64,000 nucleotides of DNA from Kitasatospora sp. NA04385 (GCF_013364235.1 NZ_CP054919.1:3524103-3588102), one strand, 5' to 3'. Counted from the first letter of the stretch, positions 8,726 to 18,706 are shown. The notes: a model not told the origin generated them from the sequence alone. Numbers and translations are program-made.

Positions 8726-11700
8726 CTAGTCCTTGCGGCGGCGCCAGCCGCCCTTCTTCTGCTGCCCGTCCGCATGCGGCTGCCCGTCCGCCTCGTCCTC
8801 GGGCTCGTCCGCCTCCCAGCGGGCCCACTCCTCGCGGGAGCCGAGCAGGCTGTCCGTCAGGCTGGGCAGGTCGTCGAGCGGCGTCTCCTCCGCCCACTCC
8901 GGCCGGGGCCGCAGCTCGCGGGTCCGCGCGGAGTCGTCCTCGTCCCGGAACAGCCCCTGGGGCACCCGGCCGGTCGGCTCGCCCGCCTTGGGCAGCGCCG
9001 CCGTCTCCTCGACGTTCCCGTCCCCGACCACCGGCAGCACCGCGGTCTCGTCGACCACCGGCAGCACCGCGGTCTCGTCGGCCGCCGCCCCGCCCCGGCC
9101 GGGCCTGGGCAGCTCCCGGGTGGTCTCCGCGTCCGTCCGGCCGTCCTCGACCTTCGGCAGCACCGCGGTCTCGTCAGCCGGAGCGGGGGCCGCCGGGGCC
9201 GCCGGAGCTTCCGCGGCCAGCGCCGCCGCCTGCTCGGCCTCCGCGGCCCGCCGCGCGGCCTCGGCCCGCTGCAACGCCTCCTCGGCGCGGCGGCGCTGCT
9301 CCTCCCGCTGCAGCTCGCGCTGCCGGGCGAACTCGGCCGGGCGGCCTCCTCCGCGGCGGCCTTGCGCGCGGCCTCCGCCGCCGCCTCGGCCCGGGCGGCC
9401 TCCGCGGCCCGCCGCTTCGCGTCCTCCTCCGCGCGCCGCGCGGCCTCCGCCTCGGCGGCGATCCGGGCGGTCTCGGCGGCCTTGCGGGCGGCCTCGGCCT
9501 CGGCCCGGGCGGCCTCCTCCGCGGCGAGCCGGTCCTTCTCGGCCTGCTCGGCGCGCAGCTGCTCCAGCAGTTCGAGGCGCTTGCGCTCGGCCTCCTCGGC
9601 GGCCTTGCGGGCGGCCTCGGCCTCGGCGGCGCGCCGGGCGGCCTCCTCGCGGGCCTTGCGCTCCTGCTCGGCCTTGGCGGCCTTCTCCTGGTCGGAGAGC
9701 GGCAGCTCGCGGTCGAGCCGGTGCCGGATCGAGGTGGTGACGACGGCGGGCGCCTGGGCGCCGTCGACGACCAGGTAGCGGGCCGGGTCGGCGGCGGCCA
9801 GCGCCAGGAAGCCGGAGCGGACCCGCTGGTGGAACTCGGTGGGCTCGGACTCCAGCCGGTCGAGCGCCTCGGTGAAGCGGTCCCGGGCGGCGGTCGGGTC
9901 GACGTCCAGGACGACCGTCAGGTCGGGGACCAGCCCGCCGGTGGCCCAGCGGGAGATCCGGGCGACCTCGGTGGCGGCCAGGTCGCGGCCGGCGCCCTGG
10001 TAGGCGATGGAGGAGTCCATGTACCGGTCGGTGATGACGACCGCGCCGCGCTCCAGCGCCGGGCGGATCACGTTCTCGACGTGCTCGGCCCGGTCGGCGG
10101 CGTAGATCAGCGCCTCGGCCCGGTGCGACAGGCCGGTGTTGCCGACGTCCAGGACGAGGGCGCGCAGCCGCTGCCCGATCGGGGAGCCGCCGGGCTCGCG
10201 GGTGAGGACGACCTCGTGGCCCTTGGCCCGGATCCACTCGGCCAGCGCCTGCGCCTGGGTGGACTTGCCGGCGCCGTCGCCGCCCTCCAGGGCGATGAAG
10301 TAGCCCTTCCCGGCGACCCGGTGCGGGGCGGTCTCGGCCTGGCCCCGGACGGCCTGGGCCAGCTCGCGGCCGAACGGGACGACGCCGCGCTGGTCGTCGG
10401 TCTTGAGCAGCACCACGGCGGCCAGCACCAGGGTCAGCAGCCCGGCGGTGGAGACGGCGAGCGCGGCGCCGTCGTGGATGAAGGTGAAGTGGCCGCGGCC
10501 GATCTCGCCGAGGGTGACCTGCCCGTACGCGGCGGCCAGCAGCGGCATGCCGACCAGCGCGGCGCCGACCACGGCCCGCAGCACGGCGTACAGGTGCTCG
10601 GTGACCTTGCCGAGCCGGATCTCCTCGATCTCCTGGGCGAGCAGCCCGCGGCCGGTGGCGATGACCACCCCGGCGGCCAGGCCGGCCAGCACGGTGAACA
10701 GCAGCACCAGCACGAAGTCGAGGACCAGGCCGGCCAGGATCAGCGACACGCCGGAGGTGATCAGGCCAAGGCCAAGCAGTCGGCGGCGGGACAGGCCCGG
10801 CAGGGTGGCTCGGCTGAGCCGGACGCCGACCGCGGGGGCGCCAGCCGCGGCCAGCACCAGCAGGCCGTAGCCGATCGGCCCGGCCAGGTGCTCGGCCGCG
10901 GTGAGCAGGCCGAGCGCGGCGACCCCGGCCATCGAGGCGTACGCGGCGGCGATCGAGAAGGTGAAGTACGGGGCGGAGCCGGTGCGGCCCTTCTTCAGGG
11001 ACGAGCCGAAGGAGGGGCGGCGCGGAGCGTCTCCGGCAGGGGTGGTGGTGGACGACGGGAGGGCGTCGGTCGGGGCGCGCAGGCCCTGCAGCGGGGAGCG
11101 CGGCTCGGCGGTGGCCCCGGCCGGCAGCTCCTGGAAGTACAGCAGCGCGGCGTTGGTGACGAACAGCGCGGCGGCGCCGAGCGCGGCGATGGTGAGCTGG
11201 TGCGTGCGCAGCCACTCCAGGCCGACCGCGGCGAGCACGTTGTTGACCAGGGTGAGGCCGATCAGCCCGCCGGCGGCCAGCGGCAGCGCGGCCCAGCCGG
11301 TGCGCGCGTCCAGGGTGCGGACGGCGTCCAGCGCGGCGGCGCCCGGCGGCCCGGGCTGTTCGGGGACGGCCAGCAGTCCGGGGACGGCGGCGGCCTTGCC
11401 GATGGTCCAGATCCGTTCGGCGGTGCCGGCCAGGAAGGCGGTGCCGAGCAGCAGCCAGGTCGCCGAGCCGGGTGCCCAGACCGCCCACCAGGGGGCGAGT
11501 CCGATCAGCAGGGCGCGGGCCAGGTCGGCGCCGAGCAGGCTCCAGCGCCGGTCGAGCTTGCCGCCGACCAGGGCGTGCACGGGGCCGAGCAGGGCCGCGC
11601 CGACCAGTCCGGTGGCGAGCAGCCGGGCCGCGAACAGCGCGGCGACGGCGAGCGCGAGGGCCCGGTAGCCGTGCCCGAACTGGCCGCCGAGCACGGCGGC

Positions 11701-11898
11701 CACCACGGTGAGCGGCACCAGCACCAGGACGGTCAGCCGGTCCGCGGCCCCGCCGAGCAGCTGGGTGGTCCACAGTTTCCGGTAGGGCCGCAGCCTCAGC
11801 AGCGCACGGGCCCGTTCGCCGGGCGTCCCGGCGGGGGCGACCTCGGGGAGGCCGGGGGCGGCGGTGCGTGCGGTGGGGGGCAGCTCCTCGCTCGTCAT
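8726..11898 (-). CDS. tmk: Thymidylate kinase fused to a transporter-like N-domain and a coiled-coil tail (one frameshift)
   Basis: Residues about 30-510 form an MFS-like domain with about ten hydrophobic segments. Residues about 530-740 are dTMP kinase, with the P-loop EGGDGAGKST, TREPGGSPIG and the catalytic DRY region TDRYMDSSIAYQG. The kinase makes dTDP for DNA synthesis. A long Ala/Glu/Arg coiled coil follows, then an acidic tail with repeated DETAVLP motifs. The coiled coil changes frame near 9337-9341. Restoring one G (CGG GCC instead of CGGCC) joins the two halves into about 1057 residues ending at TAG 8726-8728. Large tmk fusions of this type are known in streptomycetes. The start is the ATG at 11898. 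topA lies upstream and holB downstream. Confidence 0.88.
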
Positions 11899-11931
11899 AC
11901 GGTCAGCGTAGCGAGTGCGCGCGCCCGTTCT

Positions 11932-11965
11932 TAACGGGCCTGCCCGGATTCGAACAGGCCCGTTA
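11932..11965 (-). terminator. Hairpin terminator after topA
   Basis: A perfect 11-bp stem (11932-11942 with 11955-11965) and a 12-base loop lie 12 bases past the topA stop and 34 bases before the tmk start. The flanks are not T-rich, as is common for actinobacterial hairpins, so part of the tmk transcription may read through. Confidence 0.7.
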
Positions 11966-11976
11966 CGGAGTGTCCG

Positions 11977-14874
11977 TCAGCTCTCCTCGGAACGGCCACC
12001 GGCGGCGGCGCCCCCGTCGGCCGACGCGGCCTTGGCGGCGGTCTTCTTCGCCGTCGTCTTGGTCGCCGTCTTCTTGACCGCGGTGGTCTTCTTCGCGGCG
12101 GTCTTCTTGGCCGTGGCGGTCTTCTTGGCCGCCGTCTTGGTGGCCGCCGTCTTGGTGGTTGCGGCCTTCTTCGCCGGGGCCTTCTTGGCGGTCTTCTTCA
12201 CCGGCCCGCGGGCCCGCTTCTCGGCCAGCAGCTCGTAGGCCCGCTCGGGGGTGATGGTCTCGACCTCGTCGTCCTTGCGGAGCGTCGCGTTGGTCTCCCC
12301 GTCGGTCACGTACGGGCCGAACCGGCCGTCCTTGACCACCACCGGCTTCTCGCTGACCGGGTCGTTGCCGAGCTCCTTGAGCGGCGGCGCGGCGGCGGCC
12401 CGCCCGCGCGCCTTGGGCTGGGCGTAGATGGCCAGCGCCTCGTCCAGGGTGATGGACAGCAGCTGGTCCTCGCTGGTGAGCGAGCGCGAGTCGGTGCCGC
12501 GCTTGAGGTACGGGCCGTAGCGGCCGTTCTGCGCGGTGATCTCGGCGCCCTCGGCGTCGGTGCCGACGACCCGCGGCAGCGAGAGGAGCTTCAGCGCGTC
12601 CTCCAGCGTGACGGTGTCCAGGTCCATCGACTTGAACAGCGAGGCGGTGCGCGGCTTGACGGCGTTCTTGCCGGTCTTCGGGGTGCCCTCGGGCAGCACC
12701 TCGGTGACGTACGGGCCGTACCGGCCGGCCTTGGCCACCAGCGGGTTGCCGCTGACCGGGTCGGTGCCGAGCTCGCGCTCGCCGCTGGGCTTGTTGAACA
12801 GCTCCTCGGCGAGTTCGACGGTCAGCTCGTCCGGCGGCAGGTCGTCGGGGACGTCGGCCCGCTGGTCGGGCTCGCCCTCGACGGCGGCGGGCCGCACCAC
12901 GTACGAACCGAAACGGCCGACCCGGAGCACGATGCCGGCTCCGATCGGGAAGGAGCTGATCTCGCGGGCGTCGATCGCGCCGAGGTCGGTGACGAGCTCC
13001 TTCAGGCCGCCGAGGTGGTCGCCGTCGCCGTTCCCGGCGTCCGCGGCCCCGCCGACCGCCGCGCCGTTCGACTCGCCCGCGCCGAAGTAGAAGCGCTTGA
13101 GCCACGGCACGGACTCGGCCTGGCCGGCCGCGATCCGGTCGAGGTCGTCCTCCATCTTGGCGGTGAAGTCGTAGTCGACCAGTCGGCCGAAGTGCTTCTC
13201 CAGCAGGTTGACCACCGCGAAGGACAGGAAGGACGGCACCAGGGCGGTGCCCTTCTTGAACACGTACTTGCGGTTGATGATCGTGTCGATGATCGAGGCG
13301 TAGGTGGAGGGGCGGCCGATCTCCCGGTCCTCCAGCTCCTTGACCAGCGAGGCCTCGGTGTAGCGGGCCGGGGGCTTGGTGGCGTGGCCCTCGGGGGTGA
13401 GCTTCTCGGCGGCCAGCGGGTCGCCCTCGGTGACCTGCGGCAGCCGGCGCTCGCGGTCGTCCAGCTCGGCGTTCGGGTCGTCGGCGCCCTCGACGTAGGC
13501 CTTCAGGAAGCCGTGGAAGGTGATGATCTTGCCGGAGGCGGAGAACTCGGCGTCCCGCCCGTCGGCGGAGCGGCCGCCGACCTTCACGGTGACCGACTGG
13601 CCGACCGCGTCCTTCATCTGGGAGGCGACGGTGCGCATCCAGATCAGCTCGTACAGCCGGAAGTCGTCGCCGCCCAGACCGGTCTCGGCGGGCGTGCGGA
13701 AGCGGTCCCCGGAGGGGCGGATCGCCTCGTGCGCCTCCTGCGCGTTCTTCACCTTGGAGGCGTAGGTGCGCGGCGCGGACGGCAGGTAGTCGGCCCCGTA
13801 CAGCTGGGTGACCTGGACGCGGGCCGCGGTCACCGCGGTCTCCGACAGCGTGGTCGAGTCGGTGCGCATGTAGGTGATGAAGCCGTTCTCGTACAGCTTC
13901 TGCGCCACCTGCATGGTCCGCTTCGCGCCGAAGCCCAGCTTGCGGCTGGCCTCCTGCTGCAGCGTGGTGGTGCGGAACGGCGCGTACGGGGAGCGGCGGT
14001 ACGGCTTGGACTCGACGCTGCGGACGCTGAACGCGGTCTGCTGCAGCGCGGCGGCCAGCGTGCGGGCGGCCTGCTCGTCCAGGTGCAGGGTGGTCGCGGC
14101 GCTCTTCAGGCGGCCGTCCGGGCCGAAGTCGCGGCCGGTGGCGATCCGCTTGCCGTCGACCGAGACCAGCCGGGCCCCGAAGGACTCCGGGTTGGCCGCG
14201 TCGGCGGCGGTGCGGCCGGTGCCGAAGGTGCCGACCAGGTCCCAGTAGGAGGCCGAGGTGAAGGCGATCCGCTCGCGCTCCCGCTCGACCACCAGTCGGG
14301 TGGCCACCGACTGGACGCGGCCCGCCGAGAGCTTCGGCATGACCTTCTTCCACAGCACGGGGGAGACCTCGTAGCCGTAGAGGCGGTCCAGGATGCGGCG
14401 GGTCTCCTGGGCGTCGACCAGGCGCTTGTTCAGGTGGCGCGGGTTGCGCACGGCCTCCTGGATGGCGTCCTTGGTGATCTCGTGGAAGACCATCCGGTGC
14501 ACCGGCACCTTGGGCTTGAGCACTTCCTGCAGGTGCCACGCGATGGCCTCGCCCTCGCGGTCCTCATCGGTGGCGAGGAAGAGCTCGTCGGACTCCTTCA
14601 GCAACGACTTCAACTTGGTGACCTGGGACTTCTTGTCCGGGTTCACCACGTAGATCGGGGCGAAGTCGTGGTCCACGTCGACGCCGAGGCGGCGCACCTC
14701 GCCGGTGTACTCGTCCGGGACCTCGGCGGCCGTGCCGGGCAGGTCGCGGATGTGACCGACACTGGCCTCGACGATGTAGCCGGGCCCGAGGTAGCCCTTG
14801 ATCGTCTTGGCCTTGGCCGGCGACTCGACGATGACGAGTCGCTTGCCGTGCGCGGTCTCGCTGCTCGGGGACAC
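11977..14874 (-). CDS. topA: DNA topoisomerase I
   Basis: This type IA topoisomerase relaxes negative supercoils. Motifs in order: the Toprim segment RLVIVESPAKAKTIKGYLG, the acidic DEDREGEAIAWH, and the active-site tyrosine in GFITYMRTDST. The C-terminal part carries the repeats typical of actinobacteria (GRYGPYVTEV, GRYGPYLKRG, GRFGPYVTDG) and ends in a Lys/Ala/Thr-rich tail that should bind DNA. I chose the GTG at 14874 (VSPSSETAHGK), which matches the usual Streptomyces N-terminus and has a GGGAGAGAAG stretch upstream. The frame is open to an ATG at 14937, giving 21 extra residues of no family resemblance. Length is 965 residues. It is followed by a hairpin and tmk. Confidence 0.96.
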   Translation of the reverse strand: MSPSSETAHGKRLVIVESPAKAKTIKGYLGPGYIVEASVGHIRDLPGTAAEVPDEYTGEVRRLGVDVDHDFAPIYVVNPDKKSQVTKLKSLLKESDELFLATDEDREGEAIAWHLQEVLKPKVPVHRMVFHEITKDAIQEAVRNPRHLNKRLVDAQETRRILDRLYGYEVSPVLWKKVMPKLSAGRVQSVATRLVVERERERIAFTSASYWDLVGTFGTGRTAADAANPESFGARLVSVDGKRIATGRDFGPDGRLKSAATTLHLDEQAARTLAAALQQTAFSVRSVESKPYRRSPYAPFRTTTLQQEASRKLGFGAKRTMQVAQKLYENGFITYMRTDSTTLSETAVTAARVQVTQLYGADYLPSAPRTYASKVKNAQEAHEAIRPSGDRFRTPAETGLGGDDFRLYELIWMRTVASQMKDAVGQSVTVKVGGRSADGRDAEFSASGKIITFHGFLKAYVEGADDPNAELDDRERRLPQVTEGDPLAAEKLTPEGHATKPPARYTEASLVKELEDREIGRPSTYASIIDTIINRKYVFKKGTALVPSFLSFAVVNLLEKHFGRLVDYDFTAKMEDDLDRIAAGQAESVPWLKRFYFGAGESNGAAVGGAADAGNGDGDHLGGLKELVTDLGAIDAREISSFPIGAGIVLRVGRFGSYVVRPAAVEGEPDQRADVPDDLPPDELTVELAEELFNKPSGERELGTDPVSGNPLVAKAGRYGPYVTEVLPEGTPKTGKNAVKPRTASLFKSMDLDTVTLEDALKLLSLPRVVGTDAEGAEITAQNGRYGPYLKRGTDSRSLTSEDQLLSITLDEALAIYAQPKARGRAAAAPPLKELGNDPVSEKPVVVKDGRFGPYVTDGETNATLRKDDEVETITPERAYELLAEKRARGPVKKTAKKAPAKKAATTKTAATKTAAKKTATAKKTAAKKTTAVKKTATKTTAKKTAAKAASADGGAAAGGRSEES

Positions 14875-15212
14875 CTTCGCTCTTCTCTCCCGGTCGTTTA
14901 CCAGAACTCCTGGGCTGCCGCAGCGCGACGGCCCCACCAGCGGAGTGTGACCGTACCCTGGCCACCCTTGTCAAACGGACGGATCCTGCTTTTTCACCGG
15001 CAAGGCCGACCGACGCCACTCGAACGGTAACCCGATGACCGGGCCCGGGGCATGTCTTTCCCCGGCAACCACGCCCGCCACCGGGTCTCGCCGGGCCGCT
15101 CGGCGAACGGCCGGAACCCGTCCCCCGCGGCCGACCGGCGCCCCCGCACCGGGATCCGGAGGAACGCGCTCCGTGACCGGACGGCGCCCTCCGCCGCCCC
15201 GGCCCGGGCGCC
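14875..15212. other. Upstream region of topA (338 bp, no gene)
   Basis: This gap separates the topA start from the stop of the DUF3592-like gene. On the minus strand TTGACA occurs at 14974-14969, a good -35 element, but the best -10 match (TACGGT, 14955-14950) is only 13 bases away, so I do not call a promoter with confidence. I see nothing else in it. Confidence 0.4.
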
Positions 15213-15728
15213 TCAGCGCAGGGCCGCGGCCAGCAGCGTCAGGCCTCCGGCCAGCGCGGACGTGGCGAGCACGGCCCAGAACAGGTCGGCCGGCAGCGAG
15301 GGCAGGTCCTCGTGCGCGGCCAGCACCACCCGGTCCGGTCGGCGCGGGTCGTAGGCGACCTGGACGGCCGCGCCGGGGGCCAGCCGGACCGGCCGCCGCA
15401 GCGGCGTGCTGCCCCGCGGCCGGGCCAGCACCAGGCGGTACGGTTCGCCCGGGTCGGCGGCCGGGTGCAGTTCGTGGACGATCCCCGCTCCGGCGGCGTC
15501 CACCGCGGCGGCGGTCCGGGCCCCGGGCAGCTCCACCGGGTAGGACAGCAGCGGGCTGCTGTCCAGCGCGCCGGCCCGGTCCGGATCGGCCACCACCTGC
15601 GCGGTGGCGGGCACGCCGCGACGGCGCAGGTGGTGGCGAAGGCGCAGTTCCACGGCGCACCACAGCAGCAGCGCGCTCCCGAAGACCGTCAGGACCGCCC
15701 CGCCCACCAGCGTCGTCGGCGTCTCCAC
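15213..15728 (-). CDS. DUF3592-type membrane protein
   Basis: This 171-residue protein has one membrane segment near each end: LVGGAVLTVFGSALLLWC at the start and a segment ending LAGGLTLLAAALR at the C-terminus. A soluble domain lies between them (GVPATAQVV, SYPVELPG, PGAAVQVAYDPRRPDRVVL). The GxxxxAxVV and VxYDPxxPxxVVL pattern is typical of the DUF3592 family, whose function is unknown. The GTG at 15728 is preceded by GGAGG with six bases between. The longer open frame upstream is composed of Arg/Ala/Gly shadow sequence and is not used. It is a single minus-strand gene with DnaA-box-like sites directly upstream. Confidence 0.75.
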   Translation of the reverse strand: METPTTLVGGAVLTVFGSALLLWCAVELRLRHHLRRRGVPATAQVVADPDRAGALDSSPLLSYPVELPGARTAAAVDAAGAGIVHELHPAADPGEPYRLVLARPRGSTPLRRPVRLAPGAAVQVAYDPRRPDRVVLAAHEDLPSLPADLFWAVLATSALAGGLTLLAAALR

Positions 15729-15744
15729 CCCGGTCCTCCCCCGC

Positions 15745-15787
15745 GTTTCCACAGCCTGTGGACAGCACGATGGCACCCGGTGGACAA
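15745..15787. promoter_or_regulatory. Cluster of DnaA-box-like 9-mers
   Basis: GTTTCCACA (15745-15753), TGTGGACAG (15757-15765) and GGTGGACAA (15779-15787) differ from the Streptomyces DnaA box TTGTCCACA or its complement by two, one and one bases. They lie 17-60 bases upstream of the DUF3592-like start. Confidence 0.4.
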
Positions 15788-16090
15788 CCGGCGGCGGACA
15801 CCCGGAGTACGCCCGGCCACGCACGGGGAACGGACGGGTGAACACGCCCCGTCCGGATCCCGCCCGGCGGACGGGGCCGAGGTGGCGGGCGCGACCGGCG
15901 CGGCGGACGTGGCCGGCGCGGGGCGCGCGGCGGACGTGGCTGGCGCGGCTGGCGCGGCGGAAGCGGCCTCCGTGTTCACCCGTGTTCAACGAGGCCGGGG
16001 CCCGCCAGTCACCGCGCGGGCTTGGTGACCAACGTCACCGCCGCCCGGCGGCCGGGTCGTGCCGCGCACGACCGCGGGTGAAGCTCCGCG

Positions 16091-16200
16091 ACCGTTCATG
16101 ACCGTTCATGACTGCTCGGGGCCGTTCGTGGTCGTTCGGGGCCGTTCAGGGCCGTTCAGGACCGCTTGGAGACGCCCGGGGACGTTCGGGGACGCCCACG
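16091..16200. repeat. Eleven-unit, 10-bp-period degenerate tandem repeat
   Basis: Eleven consecutive 10-base units fit the pattern gcCGTTCagG with variations: ACCGTTCATG twice, GCCGTTCGTG, GTCGTTCGGG, GCCGTTCAGG twice, GACGTTCGGG and others. The array lies in the 532-bp gap 15729-16261, 61 bases beyond the stop of the methyltransferase gene. A less regular repeat (GGCGCGGCGGACGTGGCTGG type) occupies about 15890-15970 of the same gap. No gene is visible there. Confidence 0.75.
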
Positions 16201-16261
16201 GGCGCCGGTGGACGGCTGCGCGCTCCCGTGGGGCGTGGGGCCGGTGGACGAGCGGCGGAGG

Positions 16262-17800
16262 TCAGCGCACCGGCTCGACGAAGCCCTGCTCGGTGAGCAG
16301 CCGGAGCGACTCCGGCACCCGCTCGCGCAGCTGCGCCGCGTCCTCGCCGAGCAGTTGGGCGATCGCGTCGACGATCTCCCCGGCGGCGAGGGTGCCGTCG
16401 CAGACGCCGACGAAGCCCGCGCCGACCGTGTCGACCTTGGTGGCCCGGCGCATGCCCCGGTTGTGCCGGAGGACCACGTGCTCCGGGTCCTCCGAGCCGG
16501 GGTCGCCGATCTGCTCCTGGACGACCTCGTCGGCCAGCAGGTAGCGGGCGGCCAGCAGCCCGGCATCGTCGTGGGCGCGCAGGAAGTCCTGCCGGGCGAA
16601 CCACTCCTCGATGTGCGGGCCGAGCGGCTGCTCGACGGGGTGCGGCCACTCCTCGATCCGCACCACGGGCTCGGCCGCGCCGGAGGCCCGCAGGGTGATC
16701 CAGCCGAAGCCGATGCCCTCGACACCGGCCGTCTCGAAGGCGTCCAGCCACTCCTCGTACCGGTCGGCGTACTCCTCGCCGCGGTGGTCGCCGCCGTCGC
16801 GCAGCCACAGCTCGGCGTACTGGGCGACGTCCTGCACCTCGCGCTGGACCACCCAGGCGTCCAGGCCGGTGCCGGCCACCCAGCCGGCCAACCGGTCGTG
16901 CCAGTCCTCGCCCTTGACGTGCTGCCAGTTCGCCAGCAGTTGGCAGTAGCCGCCGGGCGCCAGGTGGGCGGCCGCGCCGCGGACCACGCTGCGGCACAGC
17001 TCGTCGCCGGCCATCCCGCCGTCCCGGTAGGTGAACCGTCCGGCCGGGGAGATCACGAACGGCGGGTTGGAGACGATCAGGTCGAAGCGCCGGTCGCCGA
17101 CCGGCTCGTACAGGCTGCCCTCGGCGGTCTCCACCTGGTCGAAGCCGGAGAGCGCGGCGGTCAGCCGGGTGAAGTGCAGGGCGCGCGGGTTGAGGTCGGT
17201 GGCGGTGACCCGCTGGGCGTGCCGGGCCGCGTGCAGGGCCTGCACGCCGGAGCCGGAGCCCAGGTCCAGCACTTCGCGCACCGGCCGGCGCACCGTCAGG
17301 TTGGCCAGCGTGGTGGACGCCCCGCCGACCCCGAGCACCAGGTCGCGCCGCTCGACCCCGGCGGCCGTCCGGCCCGAGCCGATCCCGCCCGCGCCGCCGA
17401 CGGCGCAGCCCAGGTCGGACACCACCCAGGCGTCGGCGCTGGGCAGCCCGGCCACCTCGTCGGCGTACGGCCGCACGTCCACGGTGGCGCGCAGTTCGTC
17501 CCCCTCCGCGGCCAGCCAGCCGTCGGCCAGCAGCCCGTCCAGCAGCCCGTCGGCCGGCAGCGCGGCGGCGGCCGCGGCCCGAGGCACGGGGCGCTGCAGC
17601 AGGAACAGCCGCACCAGGGTCTCCAGCGGCGAGCCGCCGCGGGTCGCCCGCAGCGCGGGGACGGCCTCGCTGCGGGCCAGCGCCGCGTACGCGGTCGGGC
17701 CGAGCAGGTCCAGCAGTCCGTCGGCGGTGAAGGAGGCGCTCAGCAGCGCCTCGCGGAACTCCGCCATCCGGCCGGAATCAAGAACGGGGCTGTTCGTCAC
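16262..17800 (-). CDS. Class I SAM-dependent methyltransferase with NPPF motif
   Basis: This 512-residue protein has an N-terminal helical domain (residues about 1-150) and then a methyltransferase core. The SAM motif is EVLDLGSGSGVQALHAA, the acidic motif II is VTATDLNPRAL, and the catalytic NPPF sits in DLIVSNPPFVISP. NPPF-type enzymes of this layout (HemK, RlmG and relatives) methylate amide nitrogens in proteins or amino groups in RNA, and the target here is not known. The C-terminal 130 residues hold a winged-helix-like region (LRERVPESLRLLTEQGFV). The ATG start at 17800 fits. It lies alone on the minus strand, flanked by GC-rich repeats on both sides. Confidence 0.82.
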   Translation of the reverse strand: MTNSPVLDSGRMAEFREALLSASFTADGLLDLLGPTAYAALARSEAVPALRATRGGSPLETLVRLFLLQRPVPRAAAAAALPADGLLDGLLADGWLAAEGDELRATVDVRPYADEVAGLPSADAWVVSDLGCAVGGAGGIGSGRTAAGVERRDLVLGVGGASTTLANLTVRRPVREVLDLGSGSGVQALHAARHAQRVTATDLNPRALHFTRLTAALSGFDQVETAEGSLYEPVGDRRFDLIVSNPPFVISPAGRFTYRDGGMAGDELCRSVVRGAAAHLAPGGYCQLLANWQHVKGEDWHDRLAGWVAGTGLDAWVVQREVQDVAQYAELWLRDGGDHRGEEYADRYEEWLDAFETAGVEGIGFGWITLRASGAAEPVVRIEEWPHPVEQPLGPHIEEWFARQDFLRAHDDAGLLAARYLLADEVVQEQIGDPGSEDPEHVVLRHNRGMRRATKVDTVGAGFVGVCDGTLAAGEIVDAIAQLLGEDAAQLRERVPESLRLLTEQGFVEPVR

Positions 17801-17831
17801 CCCGCCATTCTCCCCCGTCCGGCACCCCGGC

Positions 17832-17879
17832 CGCCCCGCCGCCCGGTCGCCCCGCCGCCCGGTCGCCCCGCCGCCCGGT
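17832..17879. repeat. Three tandem 16-bp units (CGCCCCGCCGCCCGGT)
   Basis: The unit occurs at 17832-17847, 17848-17863 and 17864-17879. It is followed by its inverse (GCGGGGCGGGGCGGCGG), so the region can fold into hairpins. On the minus strand it follows the lipoprotein gene and may help end its transcript. Confidence 0.8.
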
Positions 17880-17962
17880 CGGGCAGCGGGGCGGGGCGGC
17901 GGAGTGGGGCAGGGCGGGGCGTGGGGTGGAGCGGATCGGGACGAGGGGCCGGCCCGGTCGGC

Positions 17963-18706
17963 TCAGCTCGCGCTGGGCGAGGGGGAACCGGACTTCGCGG
18001 CGTCCCCGGCGGGGGCACCGGAAGGGCTGCCGGAGGAGCCGCCGGAGGCCGCCGGGGAGGCGCCCCCGCTGGGAGCGCCCGTCCCGGTGCCGTCGGTGCC
18101 GCCGGTCGCGCCGGTCGCACCGGACGACGGCGCGGCGGAGGCGGCGCCCGTTCCGGCGCCGCTGCCACCGGCCTTGCAGCCGGGCTGCTTCTTCATCGCG
18201 TCGCCCAGGTCACCGCTCTGCAGGGTGGCCAGCGCGGAGGTGGAGACCTGGGAGAGCTGCTGCACCTGGTCGCCGACGCTGCGCAGGCCGTCCGCGAACT
18301 TGGCCTGGTCCGCGCTGGCCAGCGCGTCGAGCTTCTTCTGCGCGTCCAGGTAACCCTGCGCGACCTGCTTCAGCTCGTTGACGGCGTCCTGCTGGACCTT
18401 CGCCCCGTCGTCGATCTTCGGCGCGCCGGCCTTCTGGACCGCGTCGGCCAGCTGCTGGTTGGTGGTGGCGAGCGAGGCGAAGTCGGCGGAGAGCCGCTTC
18501 TGCAGGTCGGCGGGGGACTCGCCCTCCTTGACATTCGCGGTGTCCGCGAGGGCGTTCCTGGACTGCGCGATCGGGTCCTTCGCCGCGTCGCAGACGCCCT
18601 TCGCCCAGCCGTCGAGTTTCTCCGCCGAATCGTCGGCGGAGCAGCCGACCGCAGCGAGCGCGAGCAGCGCGCCGAGCGCGGAGACGGTCACCAGTCGCTT
18701 CTTCAC
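17963..18706 (-). CDS. Small secreted lipoprotein, helical, with Gly/Ser-rich tail
   Basis: This 247-residue protein has a signal peptide and lipobox (KKRLVTVSALGALLALAAVGCSA). The body (residues about 25-170) is predicted to be all helical with regular hydrophobic spacing (SADFASLATTNQQLADAVQKAG), and a Cys occurs near each end of it (VCDAAKD, QPGCKAG). The last 70 residues are a flexible Gly/Ser/Thr/Ala tail. I chose the GTG at 18706, which has AAGGG six bases upstream. An in-frame start at 18805 would place arginines before the signal. It resembles small actinobacterial lipoproteins of unknown function near bldG. No enzyme motif is seen. Confidence 0.75.
   Translation of the reverse strand: MKKRLVTVSALGALLALAAVGCSADDSAEKLDGWAKGVCDAAKDPIAQSRNALADTANVKEGESPADLQKRLSADFASLATTNQQLADAVQKAGAPKIDDGAKVQQDAVNELKQVAQGYLDAQKKLDALASADQAKFADGLRSVGDQVQQLSQVSTSALATLQSGDLGDAMKKQPGCKAGGSGAGTGAASAAPSSGATGATGGTDGTGTGAPSGGASPAASGGSSGSPSGAPAGDAAKSGSPSPSAS

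Noticed and set aside
6178..11934. A 1918-codon plus-strand frame
   Set aside because: It is antisense to holB and tmk and made of Gly/Arg/Pro/Ala shadow sequence without any domain.
11941..11966. GGATTCGAAC, a T-arm-like sequence, near the topA end
   Set aside because: It is the loop of the topA terminator hairpin; no cloverleaf can be folded around it.
16091..16200. The 10-bp repeat array as a CRISPR
   Set aside because: There are no unique spacers between repeats and no cas genes nearby; it is a plain tandem repeat.
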